From positions 62,001 through 126,000 of the forward strand of contig CAIUOG010000066.1 in the NCBI GenBank assembly GCA_903900705.1: 64,000 nt of DNA. The letters run 5' to 3'. The first letter of the stretch is position 1. Each line of letters opens with the position of its first letter. The notes beneath the pieces were generated by a model. The model ran no database searches. It saw nothing but the letters and a program-made list of their open reading frames with translations, and was not told where the DNA came from. Positions 1-7,976 of this stretch are shown in pieces. The DNA comes from an uncultured Acidobacteriia bacterium. GTDB taxonomy: Bacteria > Acidobacteriota > Terriglobia > Bryobacterales > Bryobacteraceae. The position numbers and the translations under genes were made by a program.

Positions 1-1
1 C

Positions 2-199
2 CCTCTCGCCCTGCACGCCGCGCAGATTCGACGACTCGCCGCCGATGCCGGCGTGGCCTTGGCCGACAGCTTCGAAGCCTTCCGCCGCACCGTCAATTCC
101 GGCGTCGATGTCCGCTATCTGCTTTCCCAAAGCAACCATCCCAATCTCGACGGTCACCGGCTCGTCGCAACCGAGGTTTTACGCTGGTTTCAGGCGTAG
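2..199 (+). CDS. SGNH/GDSL-type hydrolase, C-terminal fragment
   Basis: The gene is cut by the left edge, so only its last 65 codons and the TAG stop are present. The visible peptide contains a block NHPNLDGHRLVA, which matches the C-terminal D-x-x-H style block V region of SGNH (GDSL) esterases, here with an Asn-His-Pro-Asn run followed by Asp-Gly-His. The reading frame is fixed by the stop at 197-199 and by the good amino-acid composition. The ACT-domain gene starts 32 bases downstream on the same strand and could be cotranscribed. Nothing can be said about substrate because the nucleophile region lies outside the window. Confidence 0.6.
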   Translation, partial: PLALHAAQIRRLAADAGVALADSFEAFRRTVNSGVDVRYLLSQSNHPNLDGHRLVATEVLRWFQA

Positions 200-231
200 T
201 CGCACAGGCGTAAACAAACGAGGAGAGTTCC

Positions 232-627
232 ATGGCGAAGGTCAAAGCATTCACGGTAACCATCGAAGATAAGCCCGGCGCGCTGGGCACTTGTTTTCGC
301 GCTCTCGCGGAACGCGGCATCAACATCCTCGCCTTCCAGTCTTTCGTGGAAGAAGGGGAGAGTCTCACGCGCTTCCTCGTGGACAACCCCGCCTCCGCTA
401 AATCCGTCCTCGGCGGTCTCCGCATGAACTTTGAAGAGACCGATGTCGCGGTGGGGCGGCTCGCGCACAAGCCCGGCGAACTCGGCCGCGCCGCTTCTGT
501 GCTGGGCGAGCATGGCATCAATATCGATTACTCCTATTGCGGCCTCGAACCCGGCTCCGACAAAGTTCTGGTCGTGTTTGGCGTGGATAATCCCGGCAAA
601 GCCGGCACTCTGCTCGATACCCTCTGA
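232..627 (+). CDS. Tandem ACT-domain protein
   Basis: A 131-residue protein made of two consecutive ACT-type units. The first is around residues 5-65, with KPGALGTCFRALAERGINI. The second is around 75-131, with KPGELGRAASVLGEHGINI. ACT domains bind small ligands, usually amino acids, and many short stand-alone tandem ACT proteins are putative regulators of amino-acid metabolism. No catalytic domain is attached. A clear Shine-Dalgarno AGGAG lies a few bases before ATG 232. The partner enzyme is not evident from the neighbours: an SGNH hydrolase lies upstream and a BlaI-type regulator downstream. The family call is secure; the ligand and role are unknown. Confidence 0.85.
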   Translation: MAKVKAFTVTIEDKPGALGTCFRALAERGINILAFQSFVEEGESLTRFLVDNPASAKSVLGGLRMNFEETDVAVGRLAHKPGELGRAASVLGEHGINIDYSYCGLEPGSDKVLVVFGVDNPGKAGTLLDTL

Positions 628-648
628 GTCCCGCGGTAAATAAAACGC

Positions 649-677
649 TTGACTGCTTTGCGGGCAGATGTTAATTT
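649..677 (+). promoter_or_regulatory. Candidate promoter of the blaI-blaR1 type operon
   Basis: TTGACT (649-654), a 17-base spacer and TAATTT (672-677) make a plausible sigma-70 type promoter. The -10 element ends only 6 bases before ATG 684, so the transcript would begin at or next to the start codon. No BlaI-type dyad is clear enough to call here. Confidence 0.5.
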
Positions 678-683
678 TTACGC

Positions 684-1100
684 ATGGTGCTCAATTCTGC
701 GCAGGCTGATTCCGGACTCAGCCGTCGCGAACGGCAGATTATGGATATCCTCTTCGCTCTGGGCCGCGCCACCGGCCCGGAAATTCAGGAGCGTCTGCCC
801 GGGGAGCCGGGCTACTCCGCTGTCCGCACCATCCTCCGCGTTCTGGAACGCAAAGGCCACGTCCGGCATGTGGAAGAAGGCTTGCGATACGTTTATCTGC
901 CGGTGGTCGAGCGCGAGGCGGCAAAACAATCCGCCATCCAGCGCCTGATCGCCACGTTCTTTGATGGTTCGGCGAAGGCGGCCGCGGCGGCCTTGCTTGA
1001 CCCAGCCGCCTCGAAGCTGTCGGAGACCGATCTCAGGGAACTCGAAGGTCTTATCCGGAAGGCCCGGGGCAAGAAGGTAAAGAAAGAGAGGCAGGCATGA
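684..1100 (+). CDS. BlaI/MecI family transcriptional repressor
   Basis: A 138-residue winged-helix protein. The N-terminal half (about residues 12-75) has the BlaI/MecI pattern LSRRERQIMDILFALGRAT followed by SAVRTILRVLERKGHV, the DNA-reading helix and wing. The C-terminal half is the dimerisation region, ending in a basic tail. BlaI-type repressors are inactivated by a partner membrane metallopeptidase. That partner is the next gene, which overlaps the stop by four bases (ATGA). The known family regulates beta-lactamases, but in soil bacteria most copies control other envelope functions, and no beta-lactamase gene is visible nearby. The start at 684 is chosen because it gives the normal length and follows a -10 like TAATTT. 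Confidence 0.9.
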   Translation: MVLNSAQADSGLSRRERQIMDILFALGRATGPEIQERLPGEPGYSAVRTILRVLERKGHVRHVEEGLRYVYLPVVEREAAKQSAIQRLIATFFDGSAKAAAAALLDPAASKLSETDLRELEGLIRKARGKKVKKERQA

Positions 1101-2245
1101 TACTGCTGTTGCTGAAAGTCACAGTTTTGTTCGCGGCGGTGTTGGCCATTCTGCCAGTTCTGGGAAAGGCAACCGCCGGGCTGCGTCATCTGCTCTGCGC
1201 GCTCGCTCTCGCGGTCGCGCTGCTGTTGCCGCTCACCACGCTCTGGGCGCCGCATGCCATTGCGGTCACGCTCCCGGTGGTCTTTGCGGTCACCGCATCC
1301 ACAAAAACCGGCCCGGCCGGAATTTCACCTGGATTCTTGTGGGCGCCGGGCAGCATTCTGTTTCTGCTGCGCCTGGCTATTGGCTACTGGCGGCTATCAC
1401 GCGTCGCCCGCCAACCCGACGCCGGCGCCGGTGTCGCGCTGGCCGATGTCTCGGTTCCCCTGGTGTACGGACTGCTGCGCCCCGTGATTCTGCTGCCCCG
1501 CGAAGCCGAAACCTGGCCCGACAACCAGCGCGCCGCCGCCATCCGGCACGAACGCGCCCATGTGCAACGCCATGATCTTTGGACCAGCCTGATGGCGCAG
1601 GTCGTCTGCGCGGTCTACTGGTTCCACCCGCTGGTCTGGCTGGTCTCCCGCCAGTTGCGTCACGAGCAGGAACTGGCCTGTGACGATGCTGTTCTCTCCG
1701 CCGGCTTCGAGCCGGCCGATTATGCGGAAGCGCTCGTCGCTGCCTCGCAAAACCTCACCGCAACCTTCCTGATCGGATGCCACATGCTGACAAACAAATC
1801 GCTGAAATCCAGAATCGCGCGCTTACTCGACAGTAGTCTGCCGCGCACCCCCTCCACCGCCTCCAGGCGTGTTGCGTGCCTCGCCGCCGCCGTCCTGCTG
1901 GCCTCCCTCGGAATGACCTGGGCGCAGCCACCGCAAGCCGCTCCGCAGGACGAAAAGGTCTACAAAATGAGCGAGGGAATCACCGCCCCGAAACTCACCC
2001 AAAAGGTCGACCCGAAGTATACGGAAGAGGCGAGAGACGCGAAGGTCGAAGGGACCGTCACGCTCTCCGTCGTAGTCGGCGCGGATGGCCTCGCTCACCA
2101 GATCAACGTCGTAAAGCCGCTCGATGGCGGTCTGGACCAGAAGGCCGTGGAAGCGGTACAGCAGTGGAAGTTCACGCCCGGCGCCAAAGACGGAGTGGCC
2201 GTGAACGTCCGCGCGATGATCGAAGTCAACTTCAAACTGATGTAG
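1097..2245 (+). CDS. M56 (BlaR1-like) membrane metallopeptidase with C-terminal TonB domain
   Basis: A 382-residue protein. Residues 1-100 hold several hydrophobic segments. The zinc motif HERAH is at 151-155, with the supporting Glu in QELACDDA near 192, as in the M56/BlaR1 peptidase family that senses an envelope signal and triggers cleavage of the BlaI repressor. After a further membrane segment (about 255-273), the C-terminal part (about 295-382) is a TonB-type C-terminal domain, with VEGTVTLSVVVGADG and AVEAVQQWKFTPG. BlaR1 proper carries a penicillin-binding sensor there, so this protein must sense something else or act as an energy-transducer-like partner. It is translationally coupled to the repressor gene by an ATGA overlap. 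The convergent neighbour starts immediately after its stop. Confidence 0.85.
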   Translation: MILLLLKVTVLFAAVLAILPVLGKATAGLRHLLCALALAVALLLPLTTLWAPHAIAVTLPVVFAVTASTKTGPAGISPGFLWAPGSILFLLRLAIGYWRLSRVARQPDAGAGVALADVSVPLVYGLLRPVILLPREAETWPDNQRAAAIRHERAHVQRHDLWTSLMAQVVCAVYWFHPLVWLVSRQLRHEQELACDDAVLSAGFEPADYAEALVAASQNLTATFLIGCHMLTNKSLKSRIARLLDSSLPRTPSTASRRVACLAAAVLLASLGMTWAQPPQAAPQDEKVYKMSEGITAPKLTQKVDPKYTEEARDAKVEGTVTLSVVVGADGLAHQINVVKPLDGGLDQKAVEAVQQWKFTPGAKDGVAVNVRAMIEVNFKLM

Positions 2246-3211
2246 CTATTTCGTGGTGTAAAAATCCCAGAGAATGCGCCAGGTTGCCGTTTTTCCCGGC
2301 GCGGCGTCAACCCGCACATAGGCTTCCGGACAGGCCGTTGGTCGGATGGACCAGTAAACCATCCGTGACAGCGGCCTGTCCGCCGTCTGCCTCACTCCCG
2401 CGCCCGTCCGGCTGTTCTCCACCCGGATGTCATAATCCTTCACATCCGTGCTGAACCCGGTCAGGCTGTTGTAGGCCGTCTCATTGGCCCGCAGTTCCTT
2501 CAGGTAATCCAGTTCTTTACCGCGCAGTTCCACCAGACCCGGATTCCACGCCCGCTCCGCCTTCGCCGCAAACGCAAACTTCACAGAAAGATCCGCGCTC
2601 GTGGGCTGGTGATCCAGCATGTAGAAGTTGTGGTCGTAAGCCTCGGTGGCAATCGGCTTCGTCCCTGTGTTCTTCAGCCGGTGCTCGATGCTTAGCTGTG
2701 GCTTACCCGCCACCAGTCGCACAATCTTCGTGTACTCATACCCGTAGCCCGATTTCGCATCTTTCACCACATGCGTGAACTCCACGCGATCCCGATGCGC
2801 TTTCACCGTCCACCTGCCGCCGTCGACAATCTGATAAGTCTTGAAATGGTCGTACTTCGCATCGTCCTTCTTCAGAAAACCCACGCCGATCTTGAGAAAC
2901 GTACCGCCTGCCGCGGCCTCCGCATACCCCGGCGCTTCCAGATCGCTGAACTCCTCCACCGGCCCCATAATCGCGTCGTGCAGCTTCGGGTCATAAGGCC
3001 TTGTATTCCACTCGCCGAAGTACTGGTGGCCCTTGTATTCGAGGCTCGGGATCTGTCCCGACCAGTCGAAGCGCGTGGCCCGGTAATAGCCCTTCGCCGC
3101 GTCCGGCAGATAGATCTTCGCCGTGATCAGTCCGTTCGTAATATCGGCCTGCGGAAACTCAGCGCCGCTCAGCCCCACAAGGGCTGTGACAAAAAGCAGA
3201 AGTGTTTTCAT
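2246..3211 (-). CDS. Secreted galactose-mutarotase-like protein
   Basis: A 321-residue exported protein. The signal peptide starts MKTLLLFVTALVGLSGA, and this ATG is preferred over an upstream in-frame one that would run into the DUF1552 gene. The mature part has features of the aldose-1-epimerase/galactose-mutarotase fold, such as EHRLKNTGTKPIATEAYDHN, which resembles the strand carrying the catalytic-type His in that fold, and many beta-rich aromatic segments. The assignment is from general resemblance and the substrate is unknown. It lies seven bases behind the DUF1552 gene and third in an apparent operon with the DUF1592 cytochrome. Its stop codon directly abuts the stop of the BlaR1-like gene on the other strand. 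Confidence 0.5.
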   Translation of the reverse strand: MKTLLLFVTALVGLSGAEFPQADITNGLITAKIYLPDAAKGYYRATRFDWSGQIPSLEYKGHQYFGEWNTRPYDPKLHDAIMGPVEEFSDLEAPGYAEAAAGGTFLKIGVGFLKKDDAKYDHFKTYQIVDGGRWTVKAHRDRVEFTHVVKDAKSGYGYEYTKIVRLVAGKPQLSIEHRLKNTGTKPIATEAYDHNFYMLDHQPTSADLSVKFAFAAKAERAWNPGLVELRGKELDYLKELRANETAYNSLTGFSTDVKDYDIRVENSRTGAGVRQTADRPLSRMVYWSIRPTACPEAYVRVDAAPGKTATWRILWDFYTTK

Positions 3212-3218
3212 GACTTGC

Positions 3219-4571
3219 TCAGAGCTCCGATAAATATCCCAGCTGTCCATTGCTGTCGCCCACTGACTCCACCGGCACGCCCATCCGGTCCAGCATCGCC
3301 ACAAAAAGATTCGCCATCGGCGTCTCTTTCGCATACTGGATAAACCGCCCCGGCTTCAGCGTCCCGCAGCCTCCGCCCGCCAGCACCAGCGGCAGGTTGG
3401 CATGGTCGTGCGCATTGCCGTCACTGAAGCCGCTGCCATAAGTCAGCATCATGTGATCGAGCAGCGTGCCATCGCCATCCGGTGTGTTCCGCAGCTTGTT
3501 CAGCAGGTATGCCAGTTGCTTCATGTGGAACATGTTGATCTGCGTCACCTTCTCGATCTTTTCCCGGTCGCCCTGGTGGTGCGTCAGCCCGTGGTGTGCT
3601 TCCGGGATGCCGATCTCCGGATACGCCCGCGGACTCTGCTCCAGCGCCAGCAGCACCGTTGCCACCCGCGTGGAATCCGTCTGGAAAGCCAGCGTCATCA
3701 GATCAAACATCACGCGCGCGTGCTCAGAGAACTCCGTCGGAATGCTCGAAGCCGGGGCGGCCATGGAAGGTGTCGCCTCGGCGGCGCTGTTGCGTTCCGC
3801 GCTCTCAATCCGCTTCTCCACGTCGCGAACCGACGACAAATACTCATCCAGCTTGCGCTTGTCCGCCCCGCCCAGCGTGGCGCTCAGCTGCTGCGCGTCG
3901 CCCGTCACCACGTCGAGAATGCTCTTCTGATATCGCGCCTCGCGCGGCGTCTCCCGAGCGGCGAACAGCCGCTCAAACACCGCGCGCGGACGAATCTCCG
4001 CCGGGTTCGGAGCATTCGGCGTCCGCCAGGAAATGCTGTTGCTGTAAGCGCAGCTATACCCGTTATCGCAGCTGCCGCCCTGCACGCCTTCTTCGCAGCC
4101 GAGTTCCAGGGACGAAAAGCGCGTCCGCCCTTCCAGCCGCTTCGCCGCAATCTGATCCACCGAAACGCCGGCCCACAGGTCACGGCCATTGGTCTTTTTG
4201 GGATGCACGCAGGTCAGATAATTTGCTCCGGCGCGGCCATGGTCGCCCGGCCCGTCACCCAGCGCGCGCCCCGCATTCTGCGTCAGCCCGCTCAGCAGCA
4301 TAATGTCCTTGCGGAATGGCAGCAGCGCCTGCGACACGCGCGGCAGAGCCTCGGGGAACGGCATCACGCCCGTCTTCGTGATGTCGAAACCGGCGGGCAG
4401 CCACTGCTCCATGATGATGCCGTTCGGCACATACAAAAAGGCCGCGCGGCAGGGCGCTTTTGTCGCCGCCGCCCGCGTGAACGCGGGGATCATCGCATCC
4501 AGCAGCGGCAATGCGAGGGCCGTACCAAGGCCTCTGAGCAGCGTTCTCCGCCGCAGGGATTTACCGGGCAT
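3219..4571 (-). CDS. DUF1552 family protein, Tat-exported
   Basis: A 450-residue protein with an N-terminal twin-arginine region (RRRTLLRGLGTALALPLLDA). It has the typical DUF1552 layout: VPNGIIMEQWLP near the start, a long middle segment, and a C-terminal AHDHANLPLVLAGGGCG block. The family is common in Planctomycetes and Solibacter-type Acidobacteria, has no established biochemical activity, and is nearly always paired with DUF1592-family cytochromes. That is the case here: the start overlaps the end of the DUF1592 cytochrome gene by 11 bases. The protein probably works outside the cytoplasmic membrane with that cytochrome, but this is inference from pairing. Confidence 0.85.
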   Translation of the reverse strand: MPGKSLRRRTLLRGLGTALALPLLDAMIPAFTRAAATKAPCRAAFLYVPNGIIMEQWLPAGFDITKTGVMPFPEALPRVSQALLPFRKDIMLLSGLTQNAGRALGDGPGDHGRAGANYLTCVHPKKTNGRDLWAGVSVDQIAAKRLEGRTRFSSLELGCEEGVQGGSCDNGYSCAYSNSISWRTPNAPNPAEIRPRAVFERLFAARETPREARYQKSILDVVTGDAQQLSATLGGADKRKLDEYLSSVRDVEKRIESAERNSAAEATPSMAAPASSIPTEFSEHARVMFDLMTLAFQTDSTRVATVLLALEQSPRAYPEIGIPEAHHGLTHHQGDREKIEKVTQINMFHMKQLAYLLNKLRNTPDGDGTLLDHMMLTYGSGFSDGNAHDHANLPLVLAGGGCGTLKPGRFIQYAKETPMANLFVAMLDRMGVPVESVGDSNGQLGYLSEL

Positions 4572-6840
4572 CCGTCAACTCCTTCACCACTCCACGAATC
4601 AGATCAGAGAATTTATAGTCGTTCCGCGCCAGGTCCCGCAGAATGCCGTCCACCCGCGACCGGTCATACGGTTCCAGACCGCGGCCCAGCGCATAGGTCA
4701 GCATCTTCTCGGTTACGTTCCGTGCGAACAACTCCGGCTGGCTGCGCAGAATCTGCTTCAGTTCTTTCGGACCATTGAAGCTCACGCCGCTCGGCAAGGT
4801 GCCCGAACTATCGATGGGAAAATTGCCGTCCCTGTCGCGCCACGCGCCGGAAGCATCGTAGTTTTCAAGGCCGAAACCCAGCGGATCCATCTGCCTGTGG
4901 CACACCGCGCAGGCGGGGTTCGCGCGATGCTGCTCCAGCTTCTGGCGCAACGATGCCGTGCTGCCCGCGCTGTGCTCATCCAGTGCCGGAACATCCGGCG
5001 GGGGCGGCGGAGGCGGTGTGCCCAGCAGATTCTCCAGCACCCACTTTCCCCGAATCACCGGCGACGTGCGCGTCGCATAAGAAGACTGCGCCAGAATCGC
5101 GCCCTGCGTGAGCACGCCGCCGCGCCTCACGCCATCCAGGTCCACACGCTGAAACTCTTCCCCGGTCACGCCGGGAATCCCGTAGTACAGCGCGAGCGGA
5201 CCGTTGACATACGTGAACCGGCCGTCGAGAAAATCCAGCAGACTGCGGTTCTCCCGCAGAATTTCCCGCGCGAAGAGCGTCGTCTCCCGCTTCATCGCCT
5301 CCAGCAGTTCATCGTCCACCAGCGGGAAATGCCCCGGGTCCGGCTTGCGCTTATCGAGTTGCCGCAGCCCCAGCCACTGCCCGGCGAAGTTCTCGATCAG
5401 ATGATCGGCGCGCGGGTCCGCCAGCATGCGTCGCACCTGCGCGTCCAGCACCGCCGGCTGCCGCAGCTTCTGTTCGTCCGCCAGGCGCAGCAGTTCCTCG
5501 TCCGGCGTCGTGCTCCACAGAAAGTACGAAAGCCGGCTGGCCACCGCATAATCGCTGAGCGGCTCGCGCTCCACTCGGAACAGGAACTGCGGTGACATCA
5601 GCACTGCCTGCAGAGCCACGCGAATGCCTTCATCGAAGGACTCGGAATCTTTCCTCACCATCGCCGCCAGATTCGCCAGCTTCTCCACTTCCTGCTTCGT
5701 CGGCCGACGCCGGTAAGCCCGTCGCGCCAGCGTTTCCACAATCTTCCGCGCGCACTCCGGAGTCTTCTCACCGCACACGTACAAGCGCTTCCGGCTCTCC
5801 GGCGGCGCGGCCACAGGGTCGAACGGACCCACAATATCGAAATAGTCGATAAACAGCTTCCGGCGTCCATCCAGGTTCACGTTCTCACGCGGATTCCGCA
5901 GTGCCGCGAACTCCGGATAGGAAGCCCGAAACGCATGCTCTCCCGCCGTCAGATGGACCTTCACCACCGTCTCGCCATGCGCATAGGCGAAGTCGATATT
6001 GCCCTCCACCACTTCCGAATAAACAGGGTGGCCATCCACCGTCATCACCATCTTCACGGGCGGATCCGCAACCCGGTTCAGTTCCCGCAGTTCCGACTTT
6101 TCGGCCTCATTGAGGCCTTTCTTCAGGCTCAGTTCCTTCTGGCGCGGTGTTTTCTTATCGCGCGGCCGGTAGTTCGCCACGCGCATGTGGAACTCATAAT
6201 CGGCCTCCACGGGGAAGTTCCAGGTTGCCCACAGCGCACCTCGGTAGGAAAAGGGCAGAGCGTTCGCCGTCGGATCATCCTGGAGTTTCTTCCCGAGGAA
6301 CCGCACCAGTTTCGATGGCTTCCGCCCGGCTGCGGTCGTCTCCCCATACACGGCCACGCGCGACACCGTCTTCGCCGCAGCCGTATACTTCTCCATCAGC
6401 AGCGGTGAGACGGAGAGAACATCGCCGATATTGTCGAACCCGTAGCCCGTATCGTCCAGCGGAAACTCATCCGCCGGACGCAGCGAAACAGCCAGCAAAT
6501 CCTGAACCGTGTTGTTGTATTCCACCCGGTTCAGACGATGCGCCGTCACGTGCCCGCTTTCCTTCCTCGCCGGATAAGCCTTGCCGATCCAGGCCGTGAA
6601 TTCCGCAACCTCAGCCTTTGCCGGGGCACCAGCCCCCGCGGGCGGCATGCGGCCCGTGCTCACCTTGTCCAGCACCTTCTCCCACACCGCGGCCGAATCC
6701 GGCGCGGGCTCCAGACTGAGGTTGGCAACCTTCAGCTTCGCGTTATGACACGAGACGCAGTGCTTCCCCAGAAACGTCTGCGGCAACTGGGCAGACAGAC
6801 TTCCCGCAAGTACGAACAAGGCTAAGGCGAGACGTGGAAT
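4561..6840 (-). CDS. Planctomycete-type cytochrome c with DUF1587/1595/1592/1588/1585 domains
   Basis: A protein of about 759 residues. A heme-binding CVSCH lies close to the mature N terminus. It is followed by DUF1587 (HRLNRVEYNNTVQDLL), a beta-rich carbohydrate-binding-like middle, DUF1595, DUF1592 (SRLSYFLWSTTPDEELL), DUF1588 (TRTSPVIRGKWVLENLLG, then seven prolines) and DUF1585. A second CAVCH sits in the DUF1588 region. The multidomain family is widespread in Planctomycetes and Acidobacteria and its role is undefined; a redox function outside the membrane is likely. No ATG or GTG fits. The TTG at 6819 gives a truncated signal peptide, whereas ATT at 6840 gives a proper one and has GGAG ten bases before it. 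I therefore use 6840 but regard the start as unsettled. First gene of a three-gene operon. Confidence 0.85.
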   Translation of the reverse strand: MPRLALALFVLAGSLSAQLPQTFLGKHCVSCHNAKLKVANLSLEPAPDSAAVWEKVLDKVSTGRMPPAGAGAPAKAEVAEFTAWIGKAYPARKESGHVTAHRLNRVEYNNTVQDLLAVSLRPADEFPLDDTGYGFDNIGDVLSVSPLLMEKYTAAAKTVSRVAVYGETTAAGRKPSKLVRFLGKKLQDDPTANALPFSYRGALWATWNFPVEADYEFHMRVANYRPRDKKTPRQKELSLKKGLNEAEKSELRELNRVADPPVKMVMTVDGHPVYSEVVEGNIDFAYAHGETVVKVHLTAGEHAFRASYPEFAALRNPRENVNLDGRRKLFIDYFDIVGPFDPVAAPPESRKRLYVCGEKTPECARKIVETLARRAYRRRPTKQEVEKLANLAAMVRKDSESFDEGIRVALQAVLMSPQFLFRVEREPLSDYAVASRLSYFLWSTTPDEELLRLADEQKLRQPAVLDAQVRRMLADPRADHLIENFAGQWLGLRQLDKRKPDPGHFPLVDDELLEAMKRETTLFAREILRENRSLLDFLDGRFTYVNGPLALYYGIPGVTGEEFQRVDLDGVRRGGVLTQGAILAQSSYATRTSPVIRGKWVLENLLGTPPPPPPPDVPALDEHSAGSTASLRQKLEQHRANPACAVCHRQMDPLGFGLENYDASGAWRDRDGNFPIDSSGTLPSGVSFNGPKELKQILRSQPELFARNVTEKMLTYALGRGLEPYDRSRVDGILRDLARNDYKFSDLIRGVVKELTDAR

Positions 6841-6861
6841 GGGGTGGACGCTCCGGAATCC

Positions 6862-6890
6862 ATACTACTCCGGTTGCAGTTGTCTGTACA
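6862..6890 (-). promoter_or_regulatory. Candidate promoter of the DUF1592-DUF1552 operon
   Basis: On the minus strand TGTACA (6885-6890), 17 bases and TAGTAT (6862-6867) form a reasonable sigma-70 type promoter. The -10 element ends 21 bases before the proposed ATT start, leaving room for the GGAG ribosome-binding site. Confidence 0.4.
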
Positions 6891-6961
6891 TCGGGGGCGC
6901 GGCAGAGCAGCCATAATTCAGCATGGCGATTCCTGTATGCTTTCAGATTGCAGGTGAACCT

Positions 6962-7972
6962 ATGAAAAAGCTGAACCCCGTGCTGCTCGGAGCCGCCATG
7001 CTGGCCCTTTCGACTCTCTCCGCCCCCGCGGCCTCCCCCATCAAAGTCATGATTCTCGATGGCGAAAGCGGCGGCGCCTACCACAAATGGCAACTGATCA
7101 CCCCGGTCCTGAAGAAGGAACTGGAAGAGACCGGACTGTTCACAGTCGACGTCGCCACCGCCCCCAAAGCCGGCGAAGACTTCAGCAATTTCAAGCCGGA
7201 TTTCTCAAAGTACCAGGTGGTGGTTTCCAACTACGACGCCGCCAACTGGCCCGACGACCTGAAGGCCTCCTTCGAACAGTACATGAAGAACGGCGGTGGA
7301 CTGGTCTCCGTCCACGCCGCCGATAACTCCTTCGGACAATGGACCGAATATAACAAGATGATCGGCATTGGCGGCTGGCGGGGTCGCGAAGAAAAATCCG
7401 GCGCGCTCTGGTACTTCAAAGACGGCAAACTGGTTTCCGACGACACACCGGGCCGGGCGGGGAAACACGGCCGCCGCATCCCCTACCAGCTCACCACCCG
7501 GGACGCCAATCACCCCATCATGAAGGGTCTGCCCTCCCAGTGGATGCACCAGGGTGACGAACTCTACAACTCGCTGCGCGGACCCGGCGAACACATGACC
7601 GTCCTCGCCACCGCCTTTTCTGATCCCGCCAATGCCGGCAGCGGGCACGACGAACCGATGCTCCTCGTCACCAGCTACGGCAAGGGCCGTGTCTTTCACA
7701 CAGCCATGGGCCACGACGTGAATGCGCTCGCCTGCGTCGGCTTCATCGTCACCCTGCAGCGCGGCGCCGAGTGGGCCGCAACCGGTAAGGTCACGCAGAA
7801 GGTGCCGGCCAGCTTTCCCAACGCCAACACCGTCAGTTACCGTACCGACATCGCCGCCATGGACCCGCTCTACAAAAACGGTCTGAACGGCCTCGACTCG
7901 CAACCCGGCGCCGGTGGTCGCGGCCCCGGTCGTCCCGGAGCCCCGCCCGTCCCCCCGCCGCCCGCCAAATAG
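6962..7972 (+). CDS. Secreted ThuA-domain protein
   Basis: A 336-residue protein with a signal peptide (MKKLNPVLLGAAMLALSTLSAPA) and a ThuA-like, glutamine-amidotransferase-type fold. Recognisable pieces are VMILDGESGGAYHKW at the start of the fold, FEQYMKNGGGLVSVHAADNSF, and the late YGKGRVFHTAMGHD. ThuA (trehalose-utilisation) domain proteins are sugar-metabolism associated but biochemically poorly defined, and many exported copies occur in Acidobacteria and Planctomycetes. The C-terminus is a Gly/Pro-rich tail. ATG 6962 is preferred over an in-frame ATG 39 bases upstream because it begins the signal peptide and has AGGTG before it. The gene converges on an SGNH hydrolase with a four-base gap. 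Confidence 0.85.
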   Translation: MKKLNPVLLGAAMLALSTLSAPAASPIKVMILDGESGGAYHKWQLITPVLKKELEETGLFTVDVATAPKAGEDFSNFKPDFSKYQVVVSNYDAANWPDDLKASFEQYMKNGGGLVSVHAADNSFGQWTEYNKMIGIGGWRGREEKSGALWYFKDGKLVSDDTPGRAGKHGRRIPYQLTTRDANHPIMKGLPSQWMHQGDELYNSLRGPGEHMTVLATAFSDPANAGSGHDEPMLLVTSYGKGRVFHTAMGHDVNALACVGFIVTLQRGAEWAATGKVTQKVPASFPNANTVSYRTDIAAMDPLYKNGLNGLDSQPGAGGRGPGRPGAPPVPPPPAK

Positions 7973-7976
7973 CGGC

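Noticed and set aside
684-2245. Beta-lactam resistance locus
   Set aside because: BlaI/BlaR1-type genes are present, but no beta-lactamase or penicillin-binding sensor domain is found and the peptidase has a TonB domain instead.
3402-4778. 458-residue plus-strand open frame opposite DUF1552
   Set aside because: Arg/His-rich low-quality sequence typical of antisense GC-rich frames; the minus-strand gene is a recognised family.
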